This document shows, in pieces, positions 18,815-27,451 of a DNA stretch of 64,000 bases (position 1 is its first letter; every line of letters begins with the position of its first letter). The translations under genes were made by a program, and so were the position numbers. Under the pieces are notes generated by a model, which worked only from the letters and a program-made list of their open reading frames with translations, searched no databases and was not told the origin of the DNA. Source of the stretch: Palleronia pontilimi. Its GTDB lineage: Bacteria; Pseudomonadota; Alphaproteobacteria; Rhodobacterales; Rhodobacteraceae. The DNA lies in contig NZ_JAEKPD010000009.1 of assembly GCF_016412875.1 (NCBI RefSeq), forward strand, positions 177,039 through 241,038. The letters run 5' to 3'.

Positions 18815-19990
18815 ATGGACGATATCGTCATTCTCAGCGGCGCGCGCACAGCCATCGGAACATTCGGGGGCTCGCTGGCGGGCACACCCCCCATCGATTT
18901 GGGCACCACGGTCGCGAAGGCGGCGCTGGAGCGGGCGGGCGTCGACCCGGCACAGATCGGCCACGTGGTCTTCGGCCACGTCATCAACACCGAACCGCGC
19001 GACATGTACCTGTCGCGCGCCGCCGCCATGGCCGCGGGCATTCCCGAAACGGCGCCCGCGATGAACGTGAACCGTTTGTGCGGATCCGGCGCGCAGGCCA
19101 TCGTGTCGGCGATCCAGAACCTGGCGATGGACGATTGCGGCTTCGCGCTGGCGGGCGGGGCCGAGAGCATGAGCCGCTCGCCCTATGCCCTGCCCGCCGC
19201 GCGCTGGGGCCAGAAGATGATGGACGTGAAGGCGCTCGACATGATGCTGGGCGCGCTGAACTGCCCGTTCGGCACCGGCCACATGGGCGTGACGGCGGAA
19301 AACGTCGCGGGCGAGCATGACATCAGCCGCGAGGCGCAGGACGAATTCGCCCTGACCAGCCAGACCCGCGCGCGCAAGGCCCAGGACGAGGGCCGTTTCC
19401 AGCGCGAGATCGTGCCGGTCGAGGTCACCGTCAAGCGCGACACGGTCGCCTTCGACAAGGACGAGCACCTGAAGGACACGTCGATGGAGAAGCTGTCGGG
19501 CCTGCGCGCCGCCTTCGCCAAGGACGGCACGGTTACCGCCGGCAATGCCAGCGGCATCAACGACGGTGCCGCGGGGCTGGTGCTGGCGCGCGCCGACGCG
19601 GCCGAGAAAGCGGGGCTGACGCCGAAATTCCGCGTGCTCGGCTACGCCCATGCCGGCGTGCGGCCCGAGGTCATGGGCATCGGCCCGATCCCGGCCTGCG
19701 AAAGCCTGTTCGCGCGGACCGGCCTTGGCGCGGGCGATTTCGACGTGATCGAATCGAACGAGGCCTTCGCCGCCCAGGCCATCGCGGTGAACCGGGCGCT
19801 GGGGCTCGACACCGACAAGGTGAACCCCAATGGCGGCGCCATCGCGCTGGGCCACCCGGTGGGCGCCACCGGCGCGATCCTGACCGTCAAGGCGATGTAC
19901 GAGCTCGAGCGTATCGGTGGGGCGAAGGCGCTGATCACCATGTGCATCGGCGGCGGACAGGGCATCGCGCTGGCCATCGAGCGGCTGTAG
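18815..19990 (+). CDS. Acetyl-CoA acetyltransferase (thiolase)
   Basis: This 391-residue thiolase has the acyl-accepting cysteine at residue 89 (RLCGSGAQAIVSA). The second-site motif NEAFAAQA, GGAIALGHPVGATG with the catalytic histidine, and CIGGGQGIA with the proton-donating cysteine near the end are also present. It either condenses two acetyl-CoA, for example for polyhydroxybutyrate, or cleaves 3-ketoacyl-CoA in fatty acid or amino acid degradation. The start has GGAGGA five bases upstream. No phaB or beta-oxidation partner adjoins it, so the direction of use cannot be told. Confidence 0.92.
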   Translation: MDDIVILSGARTAIGTFGGSLAGTPPIDLGTTVAKAALERAGVDPAQIGHVVFGHVINTEPRDMYLSRAAAMAAGIPETAPAMNVNRLCGSGAQAIVSAIQNLAMDDCGFALAGGAESMSRSPYALPAARWGQKMMDVKALDMMLGALNCPFGTGHMGVTAENVAGEHDISREAQDEFALTSQTRARKAQDEGRFQREIVPVEVTVKRDTVAFDKDEHLKDTSMEKLSGLRAAFAKDGTVTAGNASGINDGAAGLVLARADAAEKAGLTPKFRVLGYAHAGVRPEVMGIGPIPACESLFARTGLGAGDFDVIESNEAFAAQAIAVNRALGLDTDKVNPNGGAIALGHPVGATGAILTVKAMYELERIGGAKALITMCIGGGQGIALAIERL

Positions 19991-20000
19991 GCGCGCGCGC

Positions 20001-21938
20001 TCAGTCCACCCGGACGCGCGCGCTGGCGGCCTGTCCCGCGCCGTCGATGACCGACACGCGCGCGAAGCCGGGCGCCACGCCCGGCAGCACCGCCTGGCGG
20101 TCCCGCACGCCGACCGCCACGGGGGCACCGTCCAGAAGCCAGGTGAAGGGCGGGCGCCCGCCCTCGACCTTGGTCGGCAGGCTGGCGTCGCGCAGGGTCA
20201 GCCGCGCGCCTTCGGGCGGGAAGGCGATGGTGGGGCCGGACGCCACCGCATCGGGCGCGTCGCCCCGGAACCACCTGAGCGCCGACGGCACTTCGTCGCC
20301 CACCCGTGTCGTCGGTGGCGGCGGCGGCAGGGCAACGGGCGCGGGCCGGACGCGCGACAGGACCTGTTCGAGCAGCGGCCGCGCCACGTCCCCGCCGAAC
20401 GCACCGGGCACCGGCGTTCCGTCGGCGCGGCCGATCCAGACCCCGGCGACGTAGCGCCCGTCCCAGCCGATCGCCCAGGCATCGCGGTGCCCGTAGGACG
20501 TGCCGGTCTTCACCGCCATCCCCGCGGCTTCTGACCACAGGATGTCGCCAAGGTGCCAAGCCGCCCGGTCCGACAGGACGCGCTTGCCGTCCAAGCCGAT
20601 CCCGCCGCGCGCGAAGCTGGCGTAGAGCGTCACCAGGTCGTCCAGCGTCAGTCCCAGCCCGCCCAGCGCCACGGCCAGTCCCGGCTTGCCGCCGGGCACG
20701 ACCGCCGACGCGCCCGCGCGCTCGAGCCCCGCCATCAGCCGCGCGGGACCCAGCGCATCGGTCACCTTCACCGCCGGGACGTTCAGCGACAGCCGCAGCG
20801 CCTCCGAGATCGTGACGGGACCGCGAAAGGCGCCGTCGAAATTCTGCGGCGCGTAGCGTCCCAGGCGCGTGGGCGCGTCCGCGATCAACGTGCCGGGATG
20901 GGCCAGCCCGGCATCGAAGGCCAGCCCGTAGATCAGCGGCTTCAGCGTCGAGCCGGGCGAGCGCAGGGCGCGGGTCATGTCCACGAAGCCAAGCCGTTCG
21001 GCGCGATAGCCGGGCGAGCCGACGCTGGCCAGCGTGTCGCCGGTCGCGTGATCGCGCACCACGATCGCGGTCGAAACCGCATCGCCCGCCTGCGACGCGG
21101 CTTTGCGGGCCAGGCTTTCCAGCCTTGCCTGAAGCCCCGCATCCAGGGTGGTGACGATCCGCTCCTGTCCCGGCGCCGCCGCCTGCGCGCGATCCGCGAC
21201 ATGCGGCGCCAGCGCGGGAAGCGGGCGCATGTCCCGCGGCCCGAGCTCGGGGCCGGGCGGCAGCCCCATGCGCGCCAGCACCCGGTCGCGTGCCACCGCC
21301 GCGCGGGCCGCGAACCGGTCGGGGCGACGCGTTTCGGGCGATTGGGGCAGCGCGACCAGCAGCGCGGCCTCGTGCGCCGAAAGCCGCGCGGGCGGCTTGC
21401 CGAACCAGCTGAGCGACGCGGCCCGCACCCCTTCCAGGTTTCCGCCGAAGGGCGCGAGGTTGATGTAAAGCTCCAGGATCTGCGACTTGGTCAGCCGCCG
21501 CTCCAAAGCCATTGCCAGCCGGGCCTGCCGCAGCTTGCCCGCCCACGCACCGGTCGGCCCGCTTTCCAGCAGGCGCGCGACCTGCATGCTCAGCGTCGAC
21601 GCGCCCGAGACGATCCGCCCCGCCCGCAAGGCCTGCCCCGCGGCGCGCAAGACGGCCAGCGGATCGACGCCGCCGTGATCGTGGAAGCGGCGATCCTCCC
21701 ACGCGACGAGCATGTCCAGATAGAGCGGATCGACCGAGGCCAGCGGTGTCCGCAAGCGCCAGCGCCCGTCCTGGACCGGATAGGCGCGCAACAGCGTGCC
21801 GTCGCGGTCCACGACCTCGACCGAAACCTCGACCGACAGCGGCGGCACCGGCGTCGCCGCCACCCAGGCGTCGAACGTGTCGCGAGCGAGCGCCACGACG
21901 AACAAAGCCGCCGCCAGCCAGAGGGCAAGCACCCTCAT
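20001..21938 (-). CDS. pbpC: Penicillin-binding protein 1C
   Basis: This 645-residue bifunctional peptidoglycan synthase starts with a membrane anchor (MRVLALWLAAALFVVALA). The GT51 glycosyltransferase domain follows, with VAWEDRRFHDHGGVD holding the catalytic glutamate and SGASTLSMQVARLL next. The transpeptidase domain has the SPGSTLKP active serine and lysine, SLN, and the KTGTS motif. A small C-terminal biPBP domain with beta-rich sequence ends the protein. The ATG overlaps the stop of the upstream alpha-2-macroglobulin gene (ATGA). This pbpC/A2M pairing is well known and thought to link wall repair to protection against proteases in the periplasm. Confidence 0.95.
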   Translation of the reverse strand: MRVLALWLAAALFVVALARDTFDAWVAATPVPPLSVEVSVEVVDRDGTLLRAYPVQDGRWRLRTPLASVDPLYLDMLVAWEDRRFHDHGGVDPLAVLRAAGQALRAGRIVSGASTLSMQVARLLESGPTGAWAGKLRQARLAMALERRLTKSQILELYINLAPFGGNLEGVRAASLSWFGKPPARLSAHEAALLVALPQSPETRRPDRFAARAAVARDRVLARMGLPPGPELGPRDMRPLPALAPHVADRAQAAAPGQERIVTTLDAGLQARLESLARKAASQAGDAVSTAIVVRDHATGDTLASVGSPGYRAERLGFVDMTRALRSPGSTLKPLIYGLAFDAGLAHPGTLIADAPTRLGRYAPQNFDGAFRGPVTISEALRLSLNVPAVKVTDALGPARLMAGLERAGASAVVPGGKPGLAVALGGLGLTLDDLVTLYASFARGGIGLDGKRVLSDRAAWHLGDILWSEAAGMAVKTGTSYGHRDAWAIGWDGRYVAGVWIGRADGTPVPGAFGGDVARPLLEQVLSRVRPAPVALPPPPPTTRVGDEVPSALRWFRGDAPDAVASGPTIAFPPEGARLTLRDASLPTKVEGGRPPFTWLLDGAPVAVGVRDRQAVLPGVAPGFARVSVIDGAGQAASARVRVD

Positions 21939-24900
21939 GGCAGGACCGATACCGCCCCGGTCGCGGTATGCGCGCGGAACCGGGGGCGGTACATATCCTC
22001 GACGCTGGCGGCCGGGTGGCGATAGTCGCCCGGGCTCACCGCGCGCACGATATAGGCCAGCCGGAACGCGTCATCCGAGCGCCAGTCCACCGCCGCCAGG
22101 AACCGGTCGTCGCGGAATTCGACGTTTTGCGGGTCTTCCACCACGTCGAGCCAATCGAGCGCGGCGATGTCGCCCGAGCGCAGCAGCGCCGGATTGTCGA
22201 TCTCGAATCCCGCGGGCAGCGGGTCGTCGATCATCAGCCGCGCGCCGGTGTCGTCGAAGGGCTGGACCGTCAGAAGCGTGACCAGCCGCGTGCCTTGCGC
22301 GACTTCGCGCGTGTCGGCGGGCAGACCGTCCAGCGTGAAATACTGCCGCTCGATCGCGTAGCCTTCGCCGCCCGCGGGACGCGGCGTGTCCGGCACGCCG
22401 AACGTGGTCAGCGTCAGCAGCGCGGGCGTGTCGCCCGGGTTGCCGATGGCGATCGGCGCCGCCTCCGTGTCGGCGGCGCGAAGCTGCAGGAGCGGCCCGT
22501 CCAGCGCCGCGCCATCGACGGTCAGGGGGGAGTCGGGCGCATCGGCCAGCGCGTGGGCGGCCAGCAGCGACCATGCCGCTTCCTGGGTCGACAGGCGCGT
22601 GTCGGATTGCAGGGATGCCGCCAGGGCCGCGCGGTCCACCGCGTCGCTGCCCGCCTCGATGGCAAGCGTCAGCACGCCCGCGCGGTCGCGCAGCGCGGTG
22701 CCGTAATCGTCGCGCCAGCCGTCGCCGCCGCTACCCAGACCCGCCGCGGCAAGGCCGAACATCGCGTCGGCGCGGGCGGTGTCGCCGTAGCTTGCCAGGG
22801 CCGCGCCGATCTGGGCGCGGGCCAGTGGCGTCGCGAAGGCGCGGCCCTTCACATCGGCGTAGTAGCGCAGATCGCCCATCGCCGCCGCGCCCTCGCGCGC
22901 CAAAACGTAGAGCGCGTAGGCCAGCCCTTCGCCGCCGCTGTCGAAATCCGCGGCGTAGTTCACGCGGTTGCGCAGGTTGTCGAGGGCGCGGGTAAAGGCC
23001 GCATCGGGCACCGCGACCCCTTCGCTGCGCGCGCGCGACAGGAAATCCGTCACGTACGCATCCAGCCACAGACCGCCGCCATCGGCGCGCCACATCCCGA
23101 AGCTGCCCGCACTGTCCTGCCGGGCCAGCACCGCCGCCACGGCGTCCCGCAGGCGCTGCGCGACGTCATCGCCGTCGTCGATCCCGAGCGACCGCGCGAG
23201 CTGCCCCAGGTAGAGCAGCGGCAGCGCGCGCGACGTCACCTGTTCCGAGCAGCCGTAGGGATAGCGGTCCAGCCCGGCCAGCAACCCCGCCACGTCGATG
23301 CGGCCGAACGCGCCCGCCGACAGCGTGGCCGAGCCGTCGCCGAGGCCCGCGAACACGTCCGCGCCGAAAGTGAAGGTGCCGCCGGGCGCCAGCTCGAAAC
23401 GGGACGTGCGGTGGATCTCGGGGTCGAGCCGCCGGATCGGCAGGGCGTGATCCTGCTCGAGCCGGGTGCCGTCCGGCGTCACCAGCGCCAGTGTCACGCG
23501 CGCAAGACCCGTGTCGCCCGCGACGATGGGCACCGACAGGCGCCGGGTCTGGCCCTGGTCCAGCGCCACCCGCGCGGGCGGCGGCGTCGCGATGGCAAGG
23601 CCGTCCGCGGACAGCTCCACCTCGACAGCGCCGGTGGGGCCATCGGCGTGGGTCAGCTCGACCAGCATCCGGGACCGGTCGCCGGGCGCCAGGAAGCGCG
23701 GCAGCGACACCTGTGCGACGATGGGGTCGCGGACCAGCACGTCGCTCGAAGCCTGTCCCACCCCGGCGCGCGACCAGACCACCGCCATCAGCCGCAGCGT
23801 GCCGTTGAACGCGGGCAGGTCCAGATCGACTTGGGCCACGCCATCGCGCACCGTCAGCGGACCCGCGAACCGCGCCACCACGGCGTCGGGCGGGGGCGCC
23901 TGCATCGTCAGCCCCCGCGCCGCATCGCCGCCCGAGCGGACCTGTCCCATGGCGCCGCTGCGCCCGTCGATCAGGCGGCCGTAGAGGTCGCGCAACCCGA
24001 TCCCCAGCTTGCGCTGACCGAAATAATGCGCCGACGGGTCCGGCGCGTCGAAGCCGGTCAGGTTCAGCACGCCCAGATCTACCGCGGCGATGGTGGCGAA
24101 GGCGGTGTCGCCTTCGGCCACGCCGTCGACGCGCAAACCGACACCCAGGGGCGCGCGGGGCCGGGCGCGGTCGGGCACCTCGAAGCGGGCGCCGAGCGCG
24201 GCCGCGCCGGGCTCCACCCCCGCATGGGCGAGGCCGATGGCGCGCGCCGGGCCCTGGTCGGTGTCCGCGGGTCTCAGATGCGTCGCCAGGACGTAGGCGC
24301 CCTGCCCCCAATCCTGGATGACCGGCAGGTCGACCGTCACGGGATCGGTGCCCACCGCGACCACGCGGCTGTCGATCACGCGGTCGGCGACCACGTGCAC
24401 CAGGACCTGGCCCGCATCGCGCGGCACGATGCGCAGCCGCGCCGTGTCGCCGGGCGCGTAGCGTGCGGCATCCAGGGATACCTGCAGCAGGTCGGGGGTG
24501 TCGGTCAGCCCTTCGGGCGCGTACCAGCCCGCGCTGAAGGCCACGGACGCGGCCAGGTACGGGCCCGCGCCCTGCCGCTCGACCAGCAGTTCGTAGGTGC
24601 CCCAGTCGACCGGCACGGCGATTTCGGCCGGGGTGGGGCCCAGGGTCTGTTCGCCTTCGGCGACCAGCGTCCGGGTCGTCACCGGCTCCCAGTCCCAGCG
24701 GCCGTCCAGCGCGTACCACTGGAAGCGGGTTTCGACCTTGCTGAGCCGCCAACGCGCCTGGATCTCTCCATCGGTCGCGATCAGTCCGAACGTGGCTTCG
24801 CTGTTTTCTGGCAGCGTGCCGTCGAAGCGCGACAGGATGCCGATCATCGGCGTGTCGGGCAGGAGGGTGCGCGTTTCCTGCCGCTCGACCGGGCGCCCCG

Positions 24901-27316
24901 AGCCTTCGCGGATCGCCGCCGTCACCGTCAGCCGCGCGGGCTGCGTCGCGGCGATTTCGGGCAGGGTCAACGTCGCCTGCGCCCGTCCGTCCGCGCCGGT
25001 CCGAAGGGCGGGAAGCTGGCGCAATTCCGCGCCGGGCTGCTGGTCGTGCAGTCCGAAGGTGGCGCCCGGATAGGCATCGACTTGATCCTGCGGATCGACG
25101 CGCAGCGTGACGGCCACCGGCAGATCGGCCGCGGGCGCCCCGAAGAGATAGCGCGCGTCGACCTCCAGCGTCGGGCGCGCATCGGGGGCAAGCGGGCCGT
25201 CGGGAAGGGTCAGGTCCATGTCCAGACGCTCGGGCAGGAAATCCTCGACCAGCAGGCGCTGGGTGGCCAGAGCGGGCGCGTCCGGTTCGGCGTGGATCGC
25301 CAGCCGCCAGGTGCCGCGCGGGGCCTCGGGCGCGGTCCCGAGCGCGAAGACATGGCCCCCGGCGGGCGCATCGGTGCTGAGGGCCCGCGCGTATTCAACC
25401 CCGTCGGGTCGGCTGAGGATCGCGGTCAGCGGAACGCCTTCGATCGCGCGGGCCTGCGCGTCGCGCAGCAGCGCGGTCGCGTGCAGCGGGTCGCCCGCGC
25501 GATAGATCCCGCGATCCGTGGTCAGGAACACGTCCATCGGCCCCGCCGGATCGCGCCCTTCGACGCCGCGGTCGTCCAGGTCGAAGGCGGGGCCCGTCAG
25601 CGGCAGGAACGCCATATCCGCCTCCCCGTCGCGCGCCACGACCAGCGCGGGGGCCGCGGCCCCCACGCCCCGGGTCAGGCCCGCCCCGAACGTGACGCGG
25701 CCTTCGGCGTCGGTCACGGCGCGGCCGAGTTCGGCATTGGCCTGCGACAGCAGCGTGAGCGCGATCCCGCTCTTGGCGTCCGCGCTGGACAGCGACCGCG
25801 CGAAGACGTGCAGCCCGTCGCTGCCCTGCAGGGAAAGCAGGCCGATATCGCTGACCACGAACCATTGCGTGGCGGCGGGCTCGTCGTAAGGATCGGCGCC
25901 GGGGATGCGGGCCTGCAGCGCGTAGATGCCGGGCGCCAGGTCCCCCACCGCATCGCCCAGCGGCAGCCGGGTCGTCACGTCGCGGTTCAGCGCGGACTCG
26001 ACGACGCCGTCGCCCTGCCAGACCGGCTCGGTCAGGGCGTCGCGAAACAGATCCTGCCGCCAGTTCGGCACGGGCCGGGCGAACAGATCCTCCTGCATGG
26101 CGCGCAGAAGGTTGCGATCCGACATCCTGCGCAGCTCCAACGCGACGCTGTCGAGGTTCACGGTCACGATGGGCACGGCGACCGTGCCCCCCGCCGGAAG
26201 CACGTAGCCGCGGCCGGGAAACCGGACAAGCGGCGCGCGGTCCCGCACATAAAGCGCCAGGTCGACATCGTCCTGCAGCACTTCGCCCGACGCGGCGGGC
26301 AGACCGCTACGCAGGGTCAGCGTGTAGCGTGTGCCATGATCCAGTCCGCCCAAGCACAGGCGCCGGTCTTCGGCTTCGACCGCGATGCCGCCCGCGTCGG
26401 TCCGCACGTAAAGCGCGTAATCCTGTCCCGACGCGATCAGCGGCTCGGAAAATTCCACGCAGATGCGCGGCGCGGCCAGGTCGCTTTCGACTTCGGTATC
26501 GGTCACGCGGAAACCGAAGAGGCCCAGCGCCCGGTCGAGCGCCGCGCGGGTGGATCCGCTGGGTGCCAGATCGAATGCAAGCCGCAGCGCGTCGATGCTG
26601 TCGCGGCCGCGCCTGTTGCGCTCGAACGCGGTGGCCAGGACGATCAGCGCCTCGGCCTGGCCCGCCGGATCGGCGGCGCGCAGATAGCCATTGATCGCGG
26701 CGCTGAGCGCCCGCGCCCGCAAGTCCTGCCGCGCGGCAGGGTCGTCCTCGGGCAGATCAAGCGCCAGCCGCGCGTAATCCGTCCAGAGCGCGGCGCTGTC
26801 GGCGATGCCCAGCGCTTCGCCGGTGTCCCGCAGGGCCTGGCCCGGATTTCCCTGCGACAGCGACGCGCGCGCGGCCTGCGCAAGCTCGACCGCCGACAGG
26901 CCCCGCCGCGGGTGGCGGAAGGGAAGCTGCCGCGCCTCTTGCAGCGCCGCCGACAGATCGGCGGACCGAAGGGCGCCCAGCCGCTCGGCCCGCAGGGCGG
27001 CGTCGCGCCGAAGCGGCTGGGCCACGTCCCTAAGCCTGCCGGAAAGCGCGCCGATATAGCCCTGCTGATCCTCGATCGTCGATTTCAGGAAGCACGAATC
27101 GGAGCGCGTGTTGAAGGTGAAGGCTTGGCAGGCGCCGTCGGCCAGGCAGGCCGCCGCGCAGGCATCGCGGGTGGTGTCGAAGACCGATCCCACGTCGCCG
27201 CCGAAGAAATCCGTATTCTCCCAGACCGTTATCCGCCGCTCGGGCAGCACGTCATCGGCAAGCAGCGGCGCGGCGAGCAGCACGGTGGACGCAATCAGTC
27301 CCACGAGGCGGATCAT
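21935..27316 (-). CDS. Bacterial alpha-2-macroglobulin with N-terminal PAN/Apple domain
   Basis: At 1793 residues this is the largest gene in the window. It has a signal peptide (MIRLVGLIASTVLLAAPLLADD), then a cysteine-rich PAN/Apple-like module (about 28-95, TDFFGG to SGRLRD), then the MG-domain array. Near residue 1355 is YPYGCSEQ, the CxEQ thioester that covalently traps proteases. The terminal part resembles the receptor-binding-like region. No lipobox cysteine follows the signal peptide, so unlike E. coli YfhM it is probably soluble in the periplasm. It is followed by pbpC with a 4-base overlap. Expected role: inhibition of attacking proteases when the envelope is breached. Confidence 0.95.
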   Translation of the reverse strand: MIRLVGLIASTVLLAAPLLADDVLPERRITVWENTDFFGGDVGSVFDTTRDACAAACLADGACQAFTFNTRSDSCFLKSTIEDQQGYIGALSGRLRDVAQPLRRDAALRAERLGALRSADLSAALQEARQLPFRHPRRGLSAVELAQAARASLSQGNPGQALRDTGEALGIADSAALWTDYARLALDLPEDDPAARQDLRARALSAAINGYLRAADPAGQAEALIVLATAFERNRRGRDSIDALRLAFDLAPSGSTRAALDRALGLFGFRVTDTEVESDLAAPRICVEFSEPLIASGQDYALYVRTDAGGIAVEAEDRRLCLGGLDHGTRYTLTLRSGLPAASGEVLQDDVDLALYVRDRAPLVRFPGRGYVLPAGGTVAVPIVTVNLDSVALELRRMSDRNLLRAMQEDLFARPVPNWRQDLFRDALTEPVWQGDGVVESALNRDVTTRLPLGDAVGDLAPGIYALQARIPGADPYDEPAATQWFVVSDIGLLSLQGSDGLHVFARSLSSADAKSGIALTLLSQANAELGRAVTDAEGRVTFGAGLTRGVGAAAPALVVARDGEADMAFLPLTGPAFDLDDRGVEGRDPAGPMDVFLTTDRGIYRAGDPLHATALLRDAQARAIEGVPLTAILSRPDGVEYARALSTDAPAGGHVFALGTAPEAPRGTWRLAIHAEPDAPALATQRLLVEDFLPERLDMDLTLPDGPLAPDARPTLEVDARYLFGAPAADLPVAVTLRVDPQDQVDAYPGATFGLHDQQPGAELRQLPALRTGADGRAQATLTLPEIAATQPARLTVTAAIREGSGRPVERQETRTLLPDTPMIGILSRFDGTLPENSEATFGLIATDGEIQARWRLSKVETRFQWYALDGRWDWEPVTTRTLVAEGEQTLGPTPAEIAVPVDWGTYELLVERQGAGPYLAASVAFSAGWYAPEGLTDTPDLLQVSLDAARYAPGDTARLRIVPRDAGQVLVHVVADRVIDSRVVAVGTDPVTVDLPVIQDWGQGAYVLATHLRPADTDQGPARAIGLAHAGVEPGAAALGARFEVPDRARPRAPLGVGLRVDGVAEGDTAFATIAAVDLGVLNLTGFDAPDPSAHYFGQRKLGIGLRDLYGRLIDGRSGAMGQVRSGGDAARGLTMQAPPPDAVVARFAGPLTVRDGVAQVDLDLPAFNGTLRLMAVVWSRAGVGQASSDVLVRDPIVAQVSLPRFLAPGDRSRMLVELTHADGPTGAVEVELSADGLAIATPPPARVALDQGQTRRLSVPIVAGDTGLARVTLALVTPDGTRLEQDHALPIRRLDPEIHRTSRFELAPGGTFTFGADVFAGLGDGSATLSAGAFGRIDVAGLLAGLDRYPYGCSEQVTSRALPLLYLGQLARSLGIDDGDDVAQRLRDAVAAVLARQDSAGSFGMWRADGGGLWLDAYVTDFLSRARSEGVAVPDAAFTRALDNLRNRVNYAADFDSGGEGLAYALYVLAREGAAAMGDLRYYADVKGRAFATPLARAQIGAALASYGDTARADAMFGLAAAGLGSGGDGWRDDYGTALRDRAGVLTLAIEAGSDAVDRAALAASLQSDTRLSTQEAAWSLLAAHALADAPDSPLTVDGAALDGPLLQLRAADTEAAPIAIGNPGDTPALLTLTTFGVPDTPRPAGGEGYAIERQYFTLDGLPADTREVAQGTRLVTLLTVQPFDDTGARLMIDDPLPAGFEIDNPALLRSGDIAALDWLDVVEDPQNVEFRDDRFLAAVDWRSDDAFRLAYIVRAVSPGDYRHPAASVEDMYRPRFRAHTATGAVSVLP

Positions 27317-27451
27317 GGCACGCTCCTATCGAAACAAGACCGGTGGGCCGATGCTGACACGCGCCGCGCGGATCGGGCAAGTTTCGCGATGGGGTTAACC
27401 GCATCTTCACCCTGATTGGTCAAATTCGATCTGTCTGAAGGATGGATGCCC

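Noticed and set aside
21512..27415. 1967-codon open frame on the plus strand
   Set aside because: It lies wholly antisense to pbpC and the alpha-2-macroglobulin gene. Its Arg/Gln/Gly-rich translation is typical of high-GC antisense shadows and has no domain pattern.
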